This document shows positions 11,880 to 24,596 of a DNA stretch of 64,000 nucleotides, piece by piece. The stretch covers positions 35,872,106 to 35,936,105 of the forward strand of contig CP136063.1 of NCBI GenBank assembly GCA_032622095.1, read 5' to 3'. The DNA is from Siphonodentalium dalli (lineage: Eukaryota > Mollusca > Scaphopoda > Gadilida > Siphonodentaliidae). Each line of letters begins with the position of its first letter. The first letter of the stretch is position 1. The notes beneath the pieces were generated by a model. That model made no database searches, had not been told where the DNA came from, and worked only from the letters and a program-made list of their open reading frames with translations. The position numbers and the translations under genes are program-made.

Positions 11880-12020
11880 TGTTCACAGTAGTATTTGTAT
11901 GACCGCAATGCGTCTTTATGTGACATATAATGCTCGTTGGAAGGTAGTTCATGTCTTTACCGACCTATTTCGATACCTAAAATAATTCCAAAGCGAATAT
12001 TATCAAGTTTATTTTGGAGC
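11880..12020. repeat. Dispersed repeat fragment (family of 24597-24890)
   Basis: The stretch ACATATAATGCTCGTTGGAAGGTAG through CCTATTTCGATACCTAAAA and ATTTTGGAGCGCAA is a diverged relative of the two copies at 24597-24890 and 25205-25500 (ACATACTGCTCGTAGAAAG, CTATTTCGATACCGGGAAAA, ATTTTGAAGCGCAA). A further inverted fragment lies at 14910-14980. Confidence 0.6.
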
Positions 12021-12499
12021 GCAAACCGGCATGAGGAATTAATTACTTAACTCCATAATAATACAAACCTGATACCCCTTGCTTGACCCTATCTGTTTCG
12101 GAATTCCGTCCTTACTGAAGATATGCACCTATAATATATATATAAACAGTGCATGCAAAATGAATAACGAGGCTTGAATAATGCCATTACACGGTAAATT
12201 ATTAAATTAAAATAGTGGAATTTCCTACCGCGCCGCAGCTTGAACCAAACATAATTTTCAAGTTCGCAAAATTAAATTAGCACTGGAGCCCACCCCCCAA
12301 CCCCCAACCCCCCGCCGTGTTGGAATTTCTTGCTGCATTTTGAGATTCCCAACGTTTTGCCCCGCTAAATCATTGCCATTTCAATCCAAAATTAGGAAGA
12401 TATTAAACTGTTAGTCCAACATCAATACATTTAACACTAAGTACTGGTTCGAATATATAACTGTCGGAATAAATTTAGCAGATGTTTTAACTGAAATTT

Positions 12500-12990
12500 G
12501 CAACTACCTGTACAAATAGTTTGTATTATTATGTAACTGAAAGACCGTGATTGTGTAAACATACATGTAGGCTGTGATTTGATACACACGGTTGTAATGC
12601 TGTGCACATATAGTCTGTAATTTTGTAAATATAGAATGTAATGATGTGTAAATATAGGCTGTAATGTTGTGTACATATAGGCTGTAATGTTGTGCAAATA
12701 TAGGCGGTAATGTTTGTAAATAGAGGCTGTAGCGGTGTGTACATGTACATGTTACTGTTGTGTAAATATAGGTTGTCATGTTGTAATATAGTATGTAATG
12801 TTATAATGTTGGCTGTACTTTTGTGTACACATATGGTGTAATGGTGTGCACATAAGGCTGTACTATTTTGTAAATATAGGTTGTAATGTTGTGTACATAT
12901 AGATTGTGTTGCTATAATGCAGGATGTAATGTTTTAACTAATATAGGATGTAATGGTGTGTAAATGTAATCCGTAATGTTGTGTCAGCCA
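12500..12990. repeat. Degenerate ~26-bp tandem repeat (GGCTGTAATGTTGTGTACAT)
   Basis: About 17 diverged units of the type TATAGGCTGTAATGTTGTG followed by TACA or TAAA. The minus-strand open frames here, which spell repeated Tyr/Thr-rich peptides, are by-products of the repeat. Confidence 0.85.
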
Positions 12991-12999
12991 TGACACTTT

Positions 13000-13992
13000 C
13001 ATCTGTTGAATCATTTGGGCTAACGTTGGTGGTGAGACACCCGCTAGGCCGCAACCCACTATCGTCACGTCCCTTGGTTCATTCGATAACAGTGTAATGT
13101 GGCATCGTGCTGAGGATATGTACTGGGAATCGTGTTTATTACGCGCGCCGCGTGTATACTGTCCTAGAGATTATATATAGCTATGGTTCGCTTGGCGTTT
13201 TTTGGGAGGATTAAAAGTCGGACTGCGCGAACCGGAGGCCGAGTCCGGTAAAGGTGTAGCTGGGTATTTCAATTTCGTTTATTGTCCTTTACATTATTAT
13301 GTCAATGATTTTGGTTTGTGACAAGCTATGTCAATTACAAATAAAAGAAATGAAAAAGATAAATTGTAAGTCTAATATTTCAACTTTTATAGACATTTTT
13401 CGTTCTACAATTACACACATGGGTATATAATATATGATATTGAGCGCGTTACCATTTCTGACATTGGTTTTCTTGTGTGGTTTATGTGCAACAGTGTGAT
13501 ACTGAACTATGGACATCCGGTGCAACTGTTTAGTACTGAACCGTGGATAAGTAACAACACGTGGATCTGTAACAACACTGGGTTCAGATGCGTTATGTAT
13601 CATGATGGTCTGTAGACATTCTGAATAGCCCAATCATCTAGCATTCGCGCCCGTCATAACGTGCATGTCCTGTAGATTCTAAATACTTGATTTTAAATGA
13701 CGCCCAGGACAGTTCTGTTCACGTGTGGCGTATTGTTGCTAAACCATTTATAAGCTAAAAACTCATTTATCATGTTTAGATAATAAATTCACCAAACGAC
13801 CATGTATATGCCCTTTGTTGAACTTATTACTTTAGCATCTCCATGAAATAATATGAATCTTTCAGCACTTTTAATATCTTTTCATTTGTTTGTCATCTGC
13901 TTTTATTACCTGAACACCCCTCCAAATGAATAATATACCACTTGATGTATACTGCTATAACTGAATATTATAGAAATGGTTGATGTACTTAC
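13000..13992. other. No supported gene
   Basis: Intronic or intergenic sequence. The 100-codon minus-strand frame at 13331-13633 has no family motif or splice context. Confidence 0.4.
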
Positions 13993-14078
13993 CTTACCCA
14001 CATCATCCTCCCGAGGCGCACTTAACACGAGATATGTCTTCCCGTTACCGAAAAAGTCTCCATAGTCTACGGCATACC
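13993..14078 (-). CDS. Integrin alpha, FG-GAP beta-propeller exon (partial)
   Basis: This 86-bp minus-strand exon lies between a consensus acceptor (catcttcag) and a GTAAGT donor. After completing a Gly codon from the previous exon it encodes YAVDYGDFFGNGKTYLVLSA, then P-R-E-D-D-V-G-K. This matches the integrin blade pattern G-Y-A-V-x-x-G-x-F-x-G-[DN]-G, then V-x-x-A-P-R, then G-K-V. The calcium loop is partly altered: F-G-N-G-K rather than N-G-D-G. It starts in phase 1 and ends in phase 0. The previous exon (15458-15544) ends with the single base needed to join it, giving S-L-M-G-Y-A-V across the junction, the usual S-x-L-G-Y-A-V. The protein is expected in the plasma membrane with this part outside the cell. 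Confidence 0.85.
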
Positions 14079-14245
14079 CTGAAGATGAAGGCATGGTTGT
14101 GCTATATAGTTTTCAGAAACATAACGGCATCATTGCGGAAGTAGGTGTCCTAACATGTAGACAGGGAAGTTCGCACTGATAACTATGGAAGATAGTGGAC
14201 GTATACACACCCTGGTCCAGTGGTCCAGCTACATTACTATGCTAT

Positions 14246-14701
14246 GATGCTGATGGTCCTGCTGAATTGCTATGATGCGGGTAGGGCAAACTGATGCTGT
14301 TACGAAAAAGCACCCTTATCTTTTCTAAAGTTTTTATTTTCGCGGTGTTTGGCGAATCCGAGCGATTTGAGAATAAACCAGTGAGTCTATATGAAACATG
14401 CAATAATACATATATATTTAAAAATATAATAATTCCTGTGCTGGTGATTCAAAAACGACGTGAATTACAGTCGATTTTCAACAACTAATACAACCAGTTT
14501 AAAAATATTTCCCAATAGATATGTTTTTGAATCTTTGATACGGATAATGGCTTGTATTGTAAATGTTCAGATTATCGGAACACCGTGAAAAGACAGATTA
14601 TAAAATATAACAGTACTGTTTGTTAACATCTCTCATTTGCGCTAACAGCATCATAGCAATTCAGCAGGATCCAACCGCATCATAACACATTAGCAGGACC
14701 A
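14246..14701. repeat. Inverted repeat pair, possible MITE
   Basis: GGTCCTGCTGAATTGCTATG at about 14253-14272, followed by a GATGCTGTTA block, recurs in reverse complement at about 14630-14701. On that strand GGTCCTGCTAATGTGTTATG and then CCTGCTGAATTGCTATGATG are seen, so the right arm carries the motif twice. The arms are 50-70 bp and about 320 bp apart. No clear target-site duplication was found. Confidence 0.5.
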
Positions 14702-14899
14702 ATTGACCAGGAGTGGTATACCCATATGTATTCTCAAATAGTATTCAATAAACTGCGATGCACAATTATTGTATATGGGCATTACACTATAGTCCCTAAA
14801 TTTGCATAATTTGTGAATAGTACACTTTACTGAATTTCGCATCTGAAATAGATGTATCCTTTGATAACTTTGTCCACTACACAAAGAGTCAACCGCACA

Positions 14900-15457
14900 C
14901 AAATCAGGTTGCGCTCCAAAATACACCTAATAATATTCGCTTTTGAATTATTCCCGGTATCGAAATAAGTCGATTACTTGAACAACCTTTATATGAACAT
15001 TACACGAGTGTCACAGAGAGACGCATTAAAGTAAAAGAACGTGCATATTCGTACCAAAAACATTCGAATCTCGAGCAAATATTGCGATTTTAATCTGTAT
15101 TCAATGATTAATGGGATCTGAAAAGCAATATATGGCGCGACTTTAAAGGTACGACTGACTGCGTTATGACAACTACGGGATACTTTGACACCTATGCTTT
15201 CTGTTTGTTTAGTCATAAGAATGTGTAGTACCATAAACATTTCAGGGCGAAGACAGCTGTAAATTATCTTCCACTGTTGCATGTAGATACGGTGCGAAAT
15301 GTTTGATCCAATGACAAATCGCATTGTACGAGGATTTTCATAAATTCACACGAATATGATAAAACATAGTAGTTTAACAGCATCGGAATTCGTCGGGGGT
15401 ACCGACATTGGCATAGTTTGGTGCCAGACATATTAACTATGTGCTGTAATAACTCAC
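14900..15457. other. Intron between two integrin exons; old repeat fragment at its left end
   Basis: Positions 14910-14980 are an inverted fragment of the 24597/25205 repeat family (GCGCTCCAAAATACACC, CCCGGTATCGAAATAAG). Nothing else was recognised. Confidence 0.4.
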
Positions 15458-15544
15458 CCATCAAGGAAGAAGAGCGCCCTTGGGTGATTGGATGTGATTT
15501 AATGAGAGGTTTCCGGGTACCCATCCCCACCAAAGCAAAACCTC
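15458..15544 (-). CDS. Integrin alpha, beta-propeller exon (partial)
   Basis: This 87-bp minus-strand exon lies between a consensus acceptor (attcacacag) and a GTGAGT donor, phase 1 at both ends. Only one frame is open, and it encodes GGFALVGMGTRKPLIK and then S-H-P-I-T-Q-G-R-S-S-S-L-M-G. In integrin alpha chains a strand like L-V-x-G-A-P-G precedes the S-x-L-G-Y-A-V start of the next blade. Here F-A-L-V-G-M-G-T occupies the first position, and the splice to 14078 creates S-L-M-G-Y-A-V. Phase match, consensus splice sites and order on the minus strand all support it. On its own the peptide would not be diagnostic. Confidence 0.65.
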
Positions 15545-17861
15545 CTGTGTGAATATAAAACAAAGATAAAGTGATCAACGGTGTTTATGTGAAGTCAATT
15601 TCAATGTATTAGTATTCAGATCATAAAGATAGATCATCCTCTACGTGATTCTATCGGTACGATTGAGTCAGGTACGAAACTACCTAATTACCCAGAATGC
15701 ATTCGCCCATTGGTCCACACATTATTAACATTTCCAAACATCTTACACCGGTGGCGTAAACGACAGCCCACTTTCGAACAGTAATATAATGCTGATGGTG
15801 GAGTTAGAGTTATGCATGCGCACATCATATAGGAAAGTCCCGTGAGCGTGGAACGGTAAAAAAAATACTTGCGTCAAAGCTACACACGAATCCTATTGAA
15901 TACCGATTCCACTGTTCGACGTTATCTGGTTGCTATATGTGTTAATAACACTATTGAGTACTTCGGGAATTTTAAATACATTTGTTTCACTTAAACTGTG
16001 GGGTGGGGGGGGGGGGGGTAGTAAAAAATGTGCAGGAATGTATGCCGTTATTTTGCATCTGGCATGTTCGGGAACCACCCCCAAACCTGCAAAAACAATA
16101 TTTAAAACCGCATTAAACCCTACTTATATCACTCATATGACTGGAAATTATCTCCTGTAGTTCAAATGACAGTTTAACATGTTTCAGAAGCTGTTTTTAT
16201 TGGAAAAATATGATTAATACAGGCAAATATGAAGATTTTTTTTCAAATACTGGCGGATAGGCATTTGTCTACCACGTACTAGTACATGCATTGGAGTTGC
16301 CAGGTCGGTGTGTGATGAGAGTATGCTAGGTCTACCAGGGTGATCAGATTCCATACCGCTAAATGGATATTCTAATACATCAATGTAGTGGACAAATACA
16401 GTAACCCATCAGAAGCTGCATGATAGGCGCACATAAAACACTAGTATAAGGTATATGCATCCAATTTTACAAACAAACAAAAACAACATATCTTGGCTGT
16501 AATAGATTTTAGGCTGATAACATCTTTGGACAGTGAATTCAATCTTGACTTTCGAGTCACTTTTGACATTATGTAGACATATCCGTGACATGCGGTATCA
16601 GTTGTTAAGCTCCAATTCAACTATAATTGTTGACATATTTTGAAAATAATTACATTGAGAGGATATTTACCAGGCTTTTCAATGCAAGTCATTATAGAAG
16701 AGACGGAACGAACCGGGGTTCGGTCAAAAAAACAACATAAACCCAACCAATTTCACAAGCTGTTGTGGAATGAGAAGACTTGGTCTAATATTACACATAG
16801 GGGGTTGCCCGTCAAAAATGACGGATAATAAACATAACATGCCGGCAAATATGGGCACAGGTGCATGCTGATAACGATAAGAAGAAAGCCGACAAACGAT
16901 GCGCGGAGTTTGTCCGGAATTTGGCTTTGGTGTTTTGTAATGACGGACTACGCTGAAAGCACATTCTGTGGATAATAAACGCATTATATGATATCAGTGA
17001 AAATATCGCCTTGATAGCCTTTGGGAAACGCGTTATATCTCAGATGGTCTTGCACTGATTTTTAGACGCGCGAAATACGTGAGAGATCGAGTTACAAACA
17101 CAAAATTACACACAATTCCAAATGTTGGCTTTTTATACACATGTAGTACGATTAGATAATTTTTGTGAAATATCACACACTGGCAACAACGCACATGCAT
17201 TATTATTCATCTACTTAGTCCAACACAATCAGTAATCAATGAGTCAGTAACTGGGACATGTTGGATAACATGCAGATTGGTCAGAGGGTCATAGGCCAGA
17301 CAAATATGGACATATGTGTCGTCTCGAGAGGGAATTTATGATACCTTAATTTTTTGTTATCGTAAATACTAAACTTTCGGAATCCGTATGTTGGATTTGT
17401 CAGACAGGCGGACTTTTTTCTCACCGCGTGGTTTTCTTGAGGCACCCGGTGAAAAAATCGGTCATTTTTAAAATAAAGCCGACATTATTGACAGAGTATT
17501 TTCACGCAGTTTGAGAAGAAACATTCGTCCAATTTTGATACCTGAGAGTGGGGCGATAACCAGAGTAGGCTAATGCATGTAACCATTAATTCTCGGAATT
17601 GCAGTCGTCAAATAATATTTTGGGTGAGACAAATATGACGATTCACGTAAAGCGTTGTCTTTCGTTTCTTATATAAATCATAAAGTAAGACGGGTATGCC
17701 GCACTGTTTTATACCATGGGAAACTACTGCCAATTTGCTATAATTTGCTAACTTATCGCTGCAGGCCGTATTATTTTTTATCAGAGGCAGAAAAATCAAC
17801 CCTCCCCTAAAGTTAAGATGTGCCATGCTCTGGTATAAGGCACACAGAACTCACGGTTACA
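15545..17861. other. No supported gene
   Basis: Likely integrin intron. It contains a poly-G run at about 16005-16018. Short open frames on both strands (for example 15893-16160 and 16724-16984) have no recognisable domains. Confidence 0.4.
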
Positions 17862-18545
17862 TGTCAATAGGCTTAATTAACACAACGGCCGTTGAAAGAC
17901 TGCTAAATAATGTAATAATATATAAGTTTATGTCTACAAACTCGAACATTAAAGTAGAAACACTATATAATGTACCCCCATACCCGAAATTTGAATAAAT
18001 CTAAGAATTTTTCCTAAAAAGTGATATAAAACGCTTTTTTTATTTTCTGGAAGGCAAAAATAGAAAAGAATTAGTAAGGGTGGACCTAATTGGTGTATAC
18101 GGCAATTTCATTCCGCCTTGGATTAAAAAATGTCATAATAACCCAAAATGGCTGCCAATATGGCAGCCGCAATTTAGGTGGAAATTGGGAAATATCTAAG
18201 AATGACCAATTACTTGCTTAAATGGCTTAACTAACACAGCGGTCGTTGATGAACTGCAAAACTATAGTTTAAGGTATATATCCCGATCTACAAACTCGAA
18301 CAATTAAGTGAAAATATTACACAATGCACCTCCTGGCACAAAATTTTGATAAAATTTAGGTATTTTTCTCCAAAAATAACCTAAAGCTATTTTTGTCATC
18401 TTCTCGAAAGCCACAAAGCGCAGTATGTAGCGTGGCGGAGATGTTTGGTGTGTACGATAATTTAATGTCGTTTATGGATTACAAAATGGCTTACTAACGC
18501 CAAGATGGCTGCCAATACGGTGGTCAGAATAAATGGTGAAATATA
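17862..18545. repeat. Two-copy tandem duplication of a ~345-bp dispersed repeat
   Basis: Copy one starts near 17862 (ATAGGCTTAATTAACACAACGG) and copy two near 18215 (AATGGCTTAACTAACACAGCGG). Both continue with TCTACAAACTCGAACA, a GCACCTCC/GTACCCCC block, a TTTTTCTCCAAAAA-type block and TGGCTGCCAATA. A third copy lies inverted at 23930-24180. Related words (CCAAGATGGCTACCATTTTC) occur near 61030. Confidence 0.75.
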
Positions 18546-21129
18546 TCATGTTTCATTTTTATCGCCGTCATTGTCGCCATCTAATGTCTCACACAACCCA
18601 AAGTATTATAATCATTGTATCATGTTACTCCGGGACAATATGATGCGCAATTCTATTTAAAGTTTCTACCATTATAGACGAATCTTACATTCATGAGCAT
18701 TCGTGCTCAAGTAATCCTTGTCCCTTGAAATAGTTGGCAATTTGTGCGAGGTATTTATAGATGAACATGATTGTTTAAAACGAAGAACAGAGTAACAGTA
18801 AAACATTGAATGCCTGATTGGTATTTATGCCGGTTATCTTTGACATAATCAATATGAAATTAATTAAACTCGACAATAGAAGGTCAATCTTTCTCAATGA
18901 ATAGTATTCCAAGTGCTACCAGATATGATGGTACATATGAGGTGGATATGTCCTGGATACCATTATCGAAGTCTGGGCTAGACGAGATTGATGCGGGTTC
19001 ACACCCCCGACTTTATTGGGCGAAAATTGGGACAGATTTTAAAGCTAGATGTGAAATAGGGAACATCTCATTGTGCGATCCGATAAATACATGACCACTT
19101 CGATAAGAAATAATAAATTGTTAACACTCACTGAAGCAACCACATTTGAAGCAATGGTTTTGATTCTGAGTCAGTGCCTCCATTAATCTGTTATATATAC
19201 AATGTGCAATTGCTTTACAATAGCATCGACCCACAGAAGACGGCCGTGATAACACAAAGTCAATTTTTTCAGACCCTAATTCACCATCGCCGCTTTCATC
19301 GACTAGTGTCCAATAACGCAAAGAAGATGAGATTCAGAAAAAAGATAGCGCTCGTCGTACAACATTAGTTAAGATTTTGCAACTTCCGAAAACTTATCTG
19401 ATCAGTGATAAACATAAGAATAGTCATGTCCAGAATTAGAATCCCTCCTGTGTGTCTAACTTTATTATTCAGTTTATGTTGAACAAGCTCGCAATGAAGG
19501 ACCGCTTTATTTGCAATATATGAACGCGATAACCTTCATAAATATCAAATGTTGCTTCCAACTTGGTGGAAAAGTAAACTTGTCTACGTTATGTTACATT
19601 TGAACGTGTCATATTCAGACCAGGAGACCTGCTTCTGTTGCAAGTACCATTGGTGTTTGAAACGGAAAACCTATGTCATTGACATACCAATCGGGTTGCA
19701 TTCAATATTCGTATTTACAGGCAACACCGGCGGAAAACAATATGGCGAATAATTCCTCGTCCCCATATCGTCCCGATTGAACAAAGACATATGCATGTAT
19801 TCCCCACACGCTGTTCAGTAAATACTAAACTACGGCTATCGTGTCCAGTTACTGATTTCGCTCAGCACATTCGGAGGTGTTATGGATGAGTTATCGTAGA
19901 TCAGATTCTGGTCTGCACAGAAGTTGTTGCTATATGCCATTTTTGAGATGCAGCGACAAATTACACAAAGACTCGTGATCCTATTTTGTTTTACCCATTT
20001 GCACATCAAACACTACCACAATATAATATCAGGATACGCACTACACACGGTCCACCCACGTTGCGCATAGTGGGATAACTATAGATACATTTGAATTTAA
20101 CTGTAACACATCTGGTGTTAGATATGACCGGTGGGTGGAATTATAATGCTCTAATCATGAACTTCCATAATCAAAATATGGTATGTTTTCAGACCTTACC
20201 CGCTGGAGTCAGCAGGTCCCTAACCGCATTATTTTTGGACTTATTTAGAAAGTTATTATACGCTTCCTGGTATCAACCTGTGTATGGCATGTATACAAAT
20301 AATTGCTATTGTCGTCCTTTTCATTTTGTTGTCACAATGATCTAAAACTTACACTGGGATACCAAAAGTCCAAAATGTAGCAGTCTACATGACGAAACTC
20401 CATGCTAATACTCCGATCTATATGCTGTTTTCTGAATGTACAGCCTTCCAGAAGTAATCCTACCTACCCAACAGCATATAAAGATATGGGTAATATGAGT
20501 GTTCATCTAGCATGGTATAACTGTCCATATTTGGGGTAGTACCTCACCTTACAAGCAATTGTTCAGTCACTTCTGGAAATCACGAGGGCACATGTGGGTG
20601 ACACGAGACCACGTCGCTGTTATTTTCGTTGTTGGAAATGTCGCTTTGAGCCTTGACTTTGTTTTGCAACCTATCTACTGCTAGTACAAGCAAATACCTC
20701 CCACTGTTAAGCAGCTGACAAAGTGCAAGAGTAAAATCAACCGAAATATGTGTCATGGAAAATAATCCGGTAAATGTTAGAATACAAAATTCAACGAGTC
20801 TATTGCGCGATGATGAAACTGAACGAACCTGTATGATGCGGCGATTTGATAATTTGCTGGATACGTCCTCTTGCGGACTGGGCAGCAATTGCTATTGGTC
20901 AATGAGATCCATTTATACTTAACTTTAGAACGGTATACATGAGACCCAATGTATCAGTAGCTCCGTTCTTGTAACCACGCCTCGTTGATAGAGGGTAACT
21001 AACGATTCGTATCAGCATGAGTTATTTGATGAGATATATATTCGAATTGGTTAATTCTGTTATTCGCGTTCGCATTTTGTTACAAATAGAGAGCGCCAAG
21101 TATGCCTAAATGTCGTGTTAGATTTAATA
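18546..21129. other. No supported gene
   Basis: I found no exon with splice signals and a family motif. Open frames at 18897-19094 (plus), 19121-19321 (minus), 20091-20345 (plus) and 20580-20888 (minus) remain unassigned. Any further integrin exon could be hidden here. Confidence 0.35.
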
Positions 21130-23676
21130 TCTATATCTATATTTGCGAATGTCTGTCTGTCTGTCTGTGTTCTATAGAAATTCACAGGGGACCACATAGA
21201 TGGCACACAAGGGGTCTGATAGGGGTAACTTTTTACGAGAAAGATAATGGCGAGGGTTAGAATTTTCTAAAGTGACGCCGTTGTTGTCAGGGGCACAAAA
21301 GGGGGAGGGGCAGAATTTTTTTTTCGACGATTGCCACTAAACTTATATATAATCATCCACGTAATATGAGGAATCTAATGGTGTGGTTTAAATATGTCAA
21401 ACGTCGCGCTGTTCGCGTCAGAGATGCCCGGAAGGGGAGATGGGCACCAAAATTGATCAAAATAATTTAAGCGCCGAATTCCACCAAATTGATGCACATT
21501 CTTCTAGGATCTTCTCCATGATACAAGGAATCTTATTGTTTGATTTAAAGATGCCAAATTTGTGTCGTTGGGATGAGAGATTTGGGGGTGGGGTGGTGGG
21601 TGGGTACTAAAATCTGATAAGAATTGGTTTAGTCGCCGATTGCCACGAAACTTATACAAATTCATCCCCATGGTATGAGGTGTCTAATGGCGTGGCTTAA
21701 AGCTCTGAAAGGGAGATGGGCACCAAAATTGATACACAATATTTTTAGCGCCAATTTCCACCAAATTTATACACATTCTTATCCATGATATGAGGAATCT
21801 AATGTGATTTTAAAGACATCATATTGGTGCTGCATTGGTGAGAGATGGGGTGGGGTGGGGTGGGCACTAAATTTGATAAAAATGTGTTTAGTCGCGGATT
21901 AGTACCAAACTTACAAATAATAATCTCCATGGTATTAGGAGTCTAATTGTGTGGTTTAAAGATGTCAAAAGTGGAGCCATTCGAGTCAGGTGTGCCTAGA
22001 GGGTGAGAGTGCCAATTACCAGCGAACTCATACACGTTCTTCTCAAATGATACAATGAATCAAATATTTGCGTATATCTGTCTGTGTTCTATATATAACT
22101 TTAATGGTACAATCGAGATGGCATCAAGGCGGTCTAACAAGGGTAACTTTTTTACGAGTAAGATAATGGTGCGGGTTAAAAGTTTCTAAAGTGAAGTTGT
22201 TGCCTTGTTGGTGTCAGTGGAGGAGCTATTTTTAGCGCAGATTTCGACCAAATTATTCTTGAGAGATGGGGGTAATAACTATGATAATAATTTGTATAGT
22301 TGCAGATTACCAAACAAATATATAATCATCTCCATTATATAATTCATGCATGAGTCTAATATACGTGGTTTAAATATGACAAAAGTGGCGCGGTTCAAGT
22401 CATGCATGAGGGGAGTTGCATTAAAGTTGATACAAATATAGCACTAATTCCACCAAATTCATGCACGTTCTTCTCTAATGATATGATGAATTCAATCACA
22501 TTTGGTGTCGTTTGGGTCATGGATGGCGAGAGGAGATTCACTAAGATTGTTCAATTAGCCGATATCCAACAAAGTTATATATAGTCATCTCCCAGGCCAT
22601 CACCATGTCGTTCTAAGGAGTTTTTGGCACTCCAATTTCACAATCTCGACAAATGGTGACCGAATTAAGTCACTTGAACAATTATATCTTCTCAACTGTC
22701 ATATATATATGGGGATGGAAATCAGGGCATTCCTATAATGATCTAACAACACACATACTTAGAAGAAAGCATTAAAAGTATATTTATATCAATCTATTTA
22801 ATAGATACATATATTCATTCAAACTGAGGGACCTTGAATCGTCAGAGGATTGCATATTAGAATGGCACAGGTATATATTATAACACTATTGAGTCTGTCC
22901 CATTCAATATATTTTCCACAAAAAAAGTTACAATTGCCAAGAGATATGGAAATGTAGAGCAGGCCTGTTCAAAAATAGTGGTCACGGTGTGCAGTCAAAT
23001 ATGGTTACTTCTGAGATAAAGGAAAACGCAGTCCGTAGCACACGACTGTTCAGGATCCCCCAAGAGTGACATATGACAAGGGTATATCTGCCCGATACAG
23101 AGGAATTCTTTCAATTTTTAGAACAGACTCATCGCCTAACATAAACAACTCAAAATATCGCTGTGTCGGGTACATGTAGCTGATATACGTGCATAACATC
23201 ATTTATTTTAAACTGAAAATGATTAGCCAGTATATAGCACCAGAACAGAGGAGCACCTGGACATATCATTAAAACATCTGTATCTTCATGAAGATATGAT
23301 AAACTAGATTGATTGATTGATACATATCTATGTAAAACACAATTGTCGTCTTTTATTTTTTCGAACTAATGTGTGTACGATGTTCATGTTTCATGCTATA
23401 ACGTCTGAAGTATACGCAGTTGTAAATAAATAAATACTTCTTTATTGGTGGGACGGATTAAACGCGATAAACAAAATGATAATCGCTCCGACCTGACAAG
23501 GTGAGCCACTACTTATATTCCATGTGTAAGAATCATGTTTTGTGATGCCATTTGGATATACAATTTATGAGAATACGTGTAACACTTTGAGAGCAAGCGT
23601 ATTCTCTATTCCCACCAAATATCCACAAAGGGTTTCACATCACTTTAACCTGGGCGACGCCGGGTAACCCTGCTAG
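21130..23676 (+). mobile_element. Helitron-like non-autonomous element, about 2.55 kb
   Basis: The left end reads TCTATATCTATATTTGCGAA, followed by a GTCTGTCTGTCTGTCTGT run, a common Helitron 5' start, and is preceded by A. The right end is GGGCGACGCCGGGTAACCC then TGCTAG, followed by T. GGCG-A-CGCC can form a short stem shortly before a CTAG terminus, as Helitrons require, and insertion is between A and T. No Rep/helicase is visible. The last ~390 bp (from about 23290) are repeated at 53640-54038, where the sequence again stops exactly at CTAG, which confirms this as a real element end. Inside, the 5' segment is duplicated at about 22065. The left boundary is inferred. Confidence 0.7.
21143..22580. 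repeat. Internal diverged repeats of the Helitron-like element
   Basis: A segment starting TTTGCGAATGTCTGTC (21143) recurs at 22068 as TTTGCGTATATCTGTCTGTG, followed by GATGGCA, GGTCTRA and GGGTAACTTTTTTACGAG in both. Between them, blocks of the type AGATGGGCACCAAAATTGAT, CCACCAAATT, ACATTCTTCT and AATCTAAT recur every 150-200 bp. The overall picture is stepwise tandem duplication within the element. Confidence 0.6.
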
Positions 23677-23929
23677 TAACCTATATAATTCCCTTATTCT
23701 TTTCGCAAAGATGGTCATACCGCCATCTGCCTTAAATCAATCATGTTATTGTGAAATAATTTGCACGACATGCCACCGATTTCGAAGAACAATCTTACTT
23801 GAGCGCGAATGAATGCAAAATGTGTCGATCCTCTCACTCGTGTTGTCATTTTAATAGAACTGGCCACTGTTACGTCCTAGTATTGCAAAATGATATGAAT
23901 ATAATAGGACTATTGGTTTTATAAGACAT

Positions 23930-24180
23930 TGCATTGCGATGGTGGTGTTATTTGCGACATGACATATTTTACAATTTCCATCCATATACCGGCAACCGTA
24001 TTGGCAGCCATCTTGGGGGTTAATATGTCATGTAGTAACCGCCGGCGGCATGAAATTATCGTACATACAAATTATATCCACCCACGCTACATTATTGTTT
24101 TTATGCATTTCGAGAAGTTGACAAAAATAGGTTTTCGATTAGTTAACATTCAGCTCAATAGACAAAATACAAAATAAGTA
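23930..24180 (-). repeat. Inverted third copy of the 17862-18545 dispersed repeat
   Basis: Read on the minus strand, the words TTTTTGTCAACTTCTCGAAA, ATGTAGCGTGG, GTACGATAATTTCATG and CCAAGATGGCTGCCAATACGG line up with 18390-18520 of the plus strand. Confidence 0.75.
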
Positions 24181-24596
24181 CCTTCACCATAATTCATATG
24201 GCACGATTATCACGGAAATACACACAAAATCCAGCAGTGTACGTTAAAAACGTGTGAAAATGAGCATAGCGGATGAAACTACTTTATTTGCAGTCGCATT
24301 TGGGCGACGGGCGCAATGGCGTTCTTTATAACAGACGGTCGCTGGAAATGTTGCTTTGCTGATAACAATTCAAAACATTGTAACACCTCATCTCAGTCGA
24401 CATTTGGCCATGGGAAACCTCCTACTAATGAGCGCATGAGTCAAATCTGATTATTTGTTGTATATATATAGTCCACACAGCCGACGGTTCTACATAGTGT
24501 CACGTCGCACACGGCATGCACAAGATATATATAGGTTGACAGATACACGACATTTTGATATATGGGCTTCATATGCTCTGAAAAAAAAAATACTTT

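Noticed and set aside
12437-12779. Overlapping Tyr/Thr-rich minus-strand frames
   Set aside because: Translation of a ~26-bp degenerate tandem repeat in several frames.
19121-19321. Integrin or EF-hand exon from the D-E-S-G-D-G-E-L-G phrase
   Set aside because: No flanking F-G or V-G-A-P pattern and no convincing splice pair. The phrase alone is too short.
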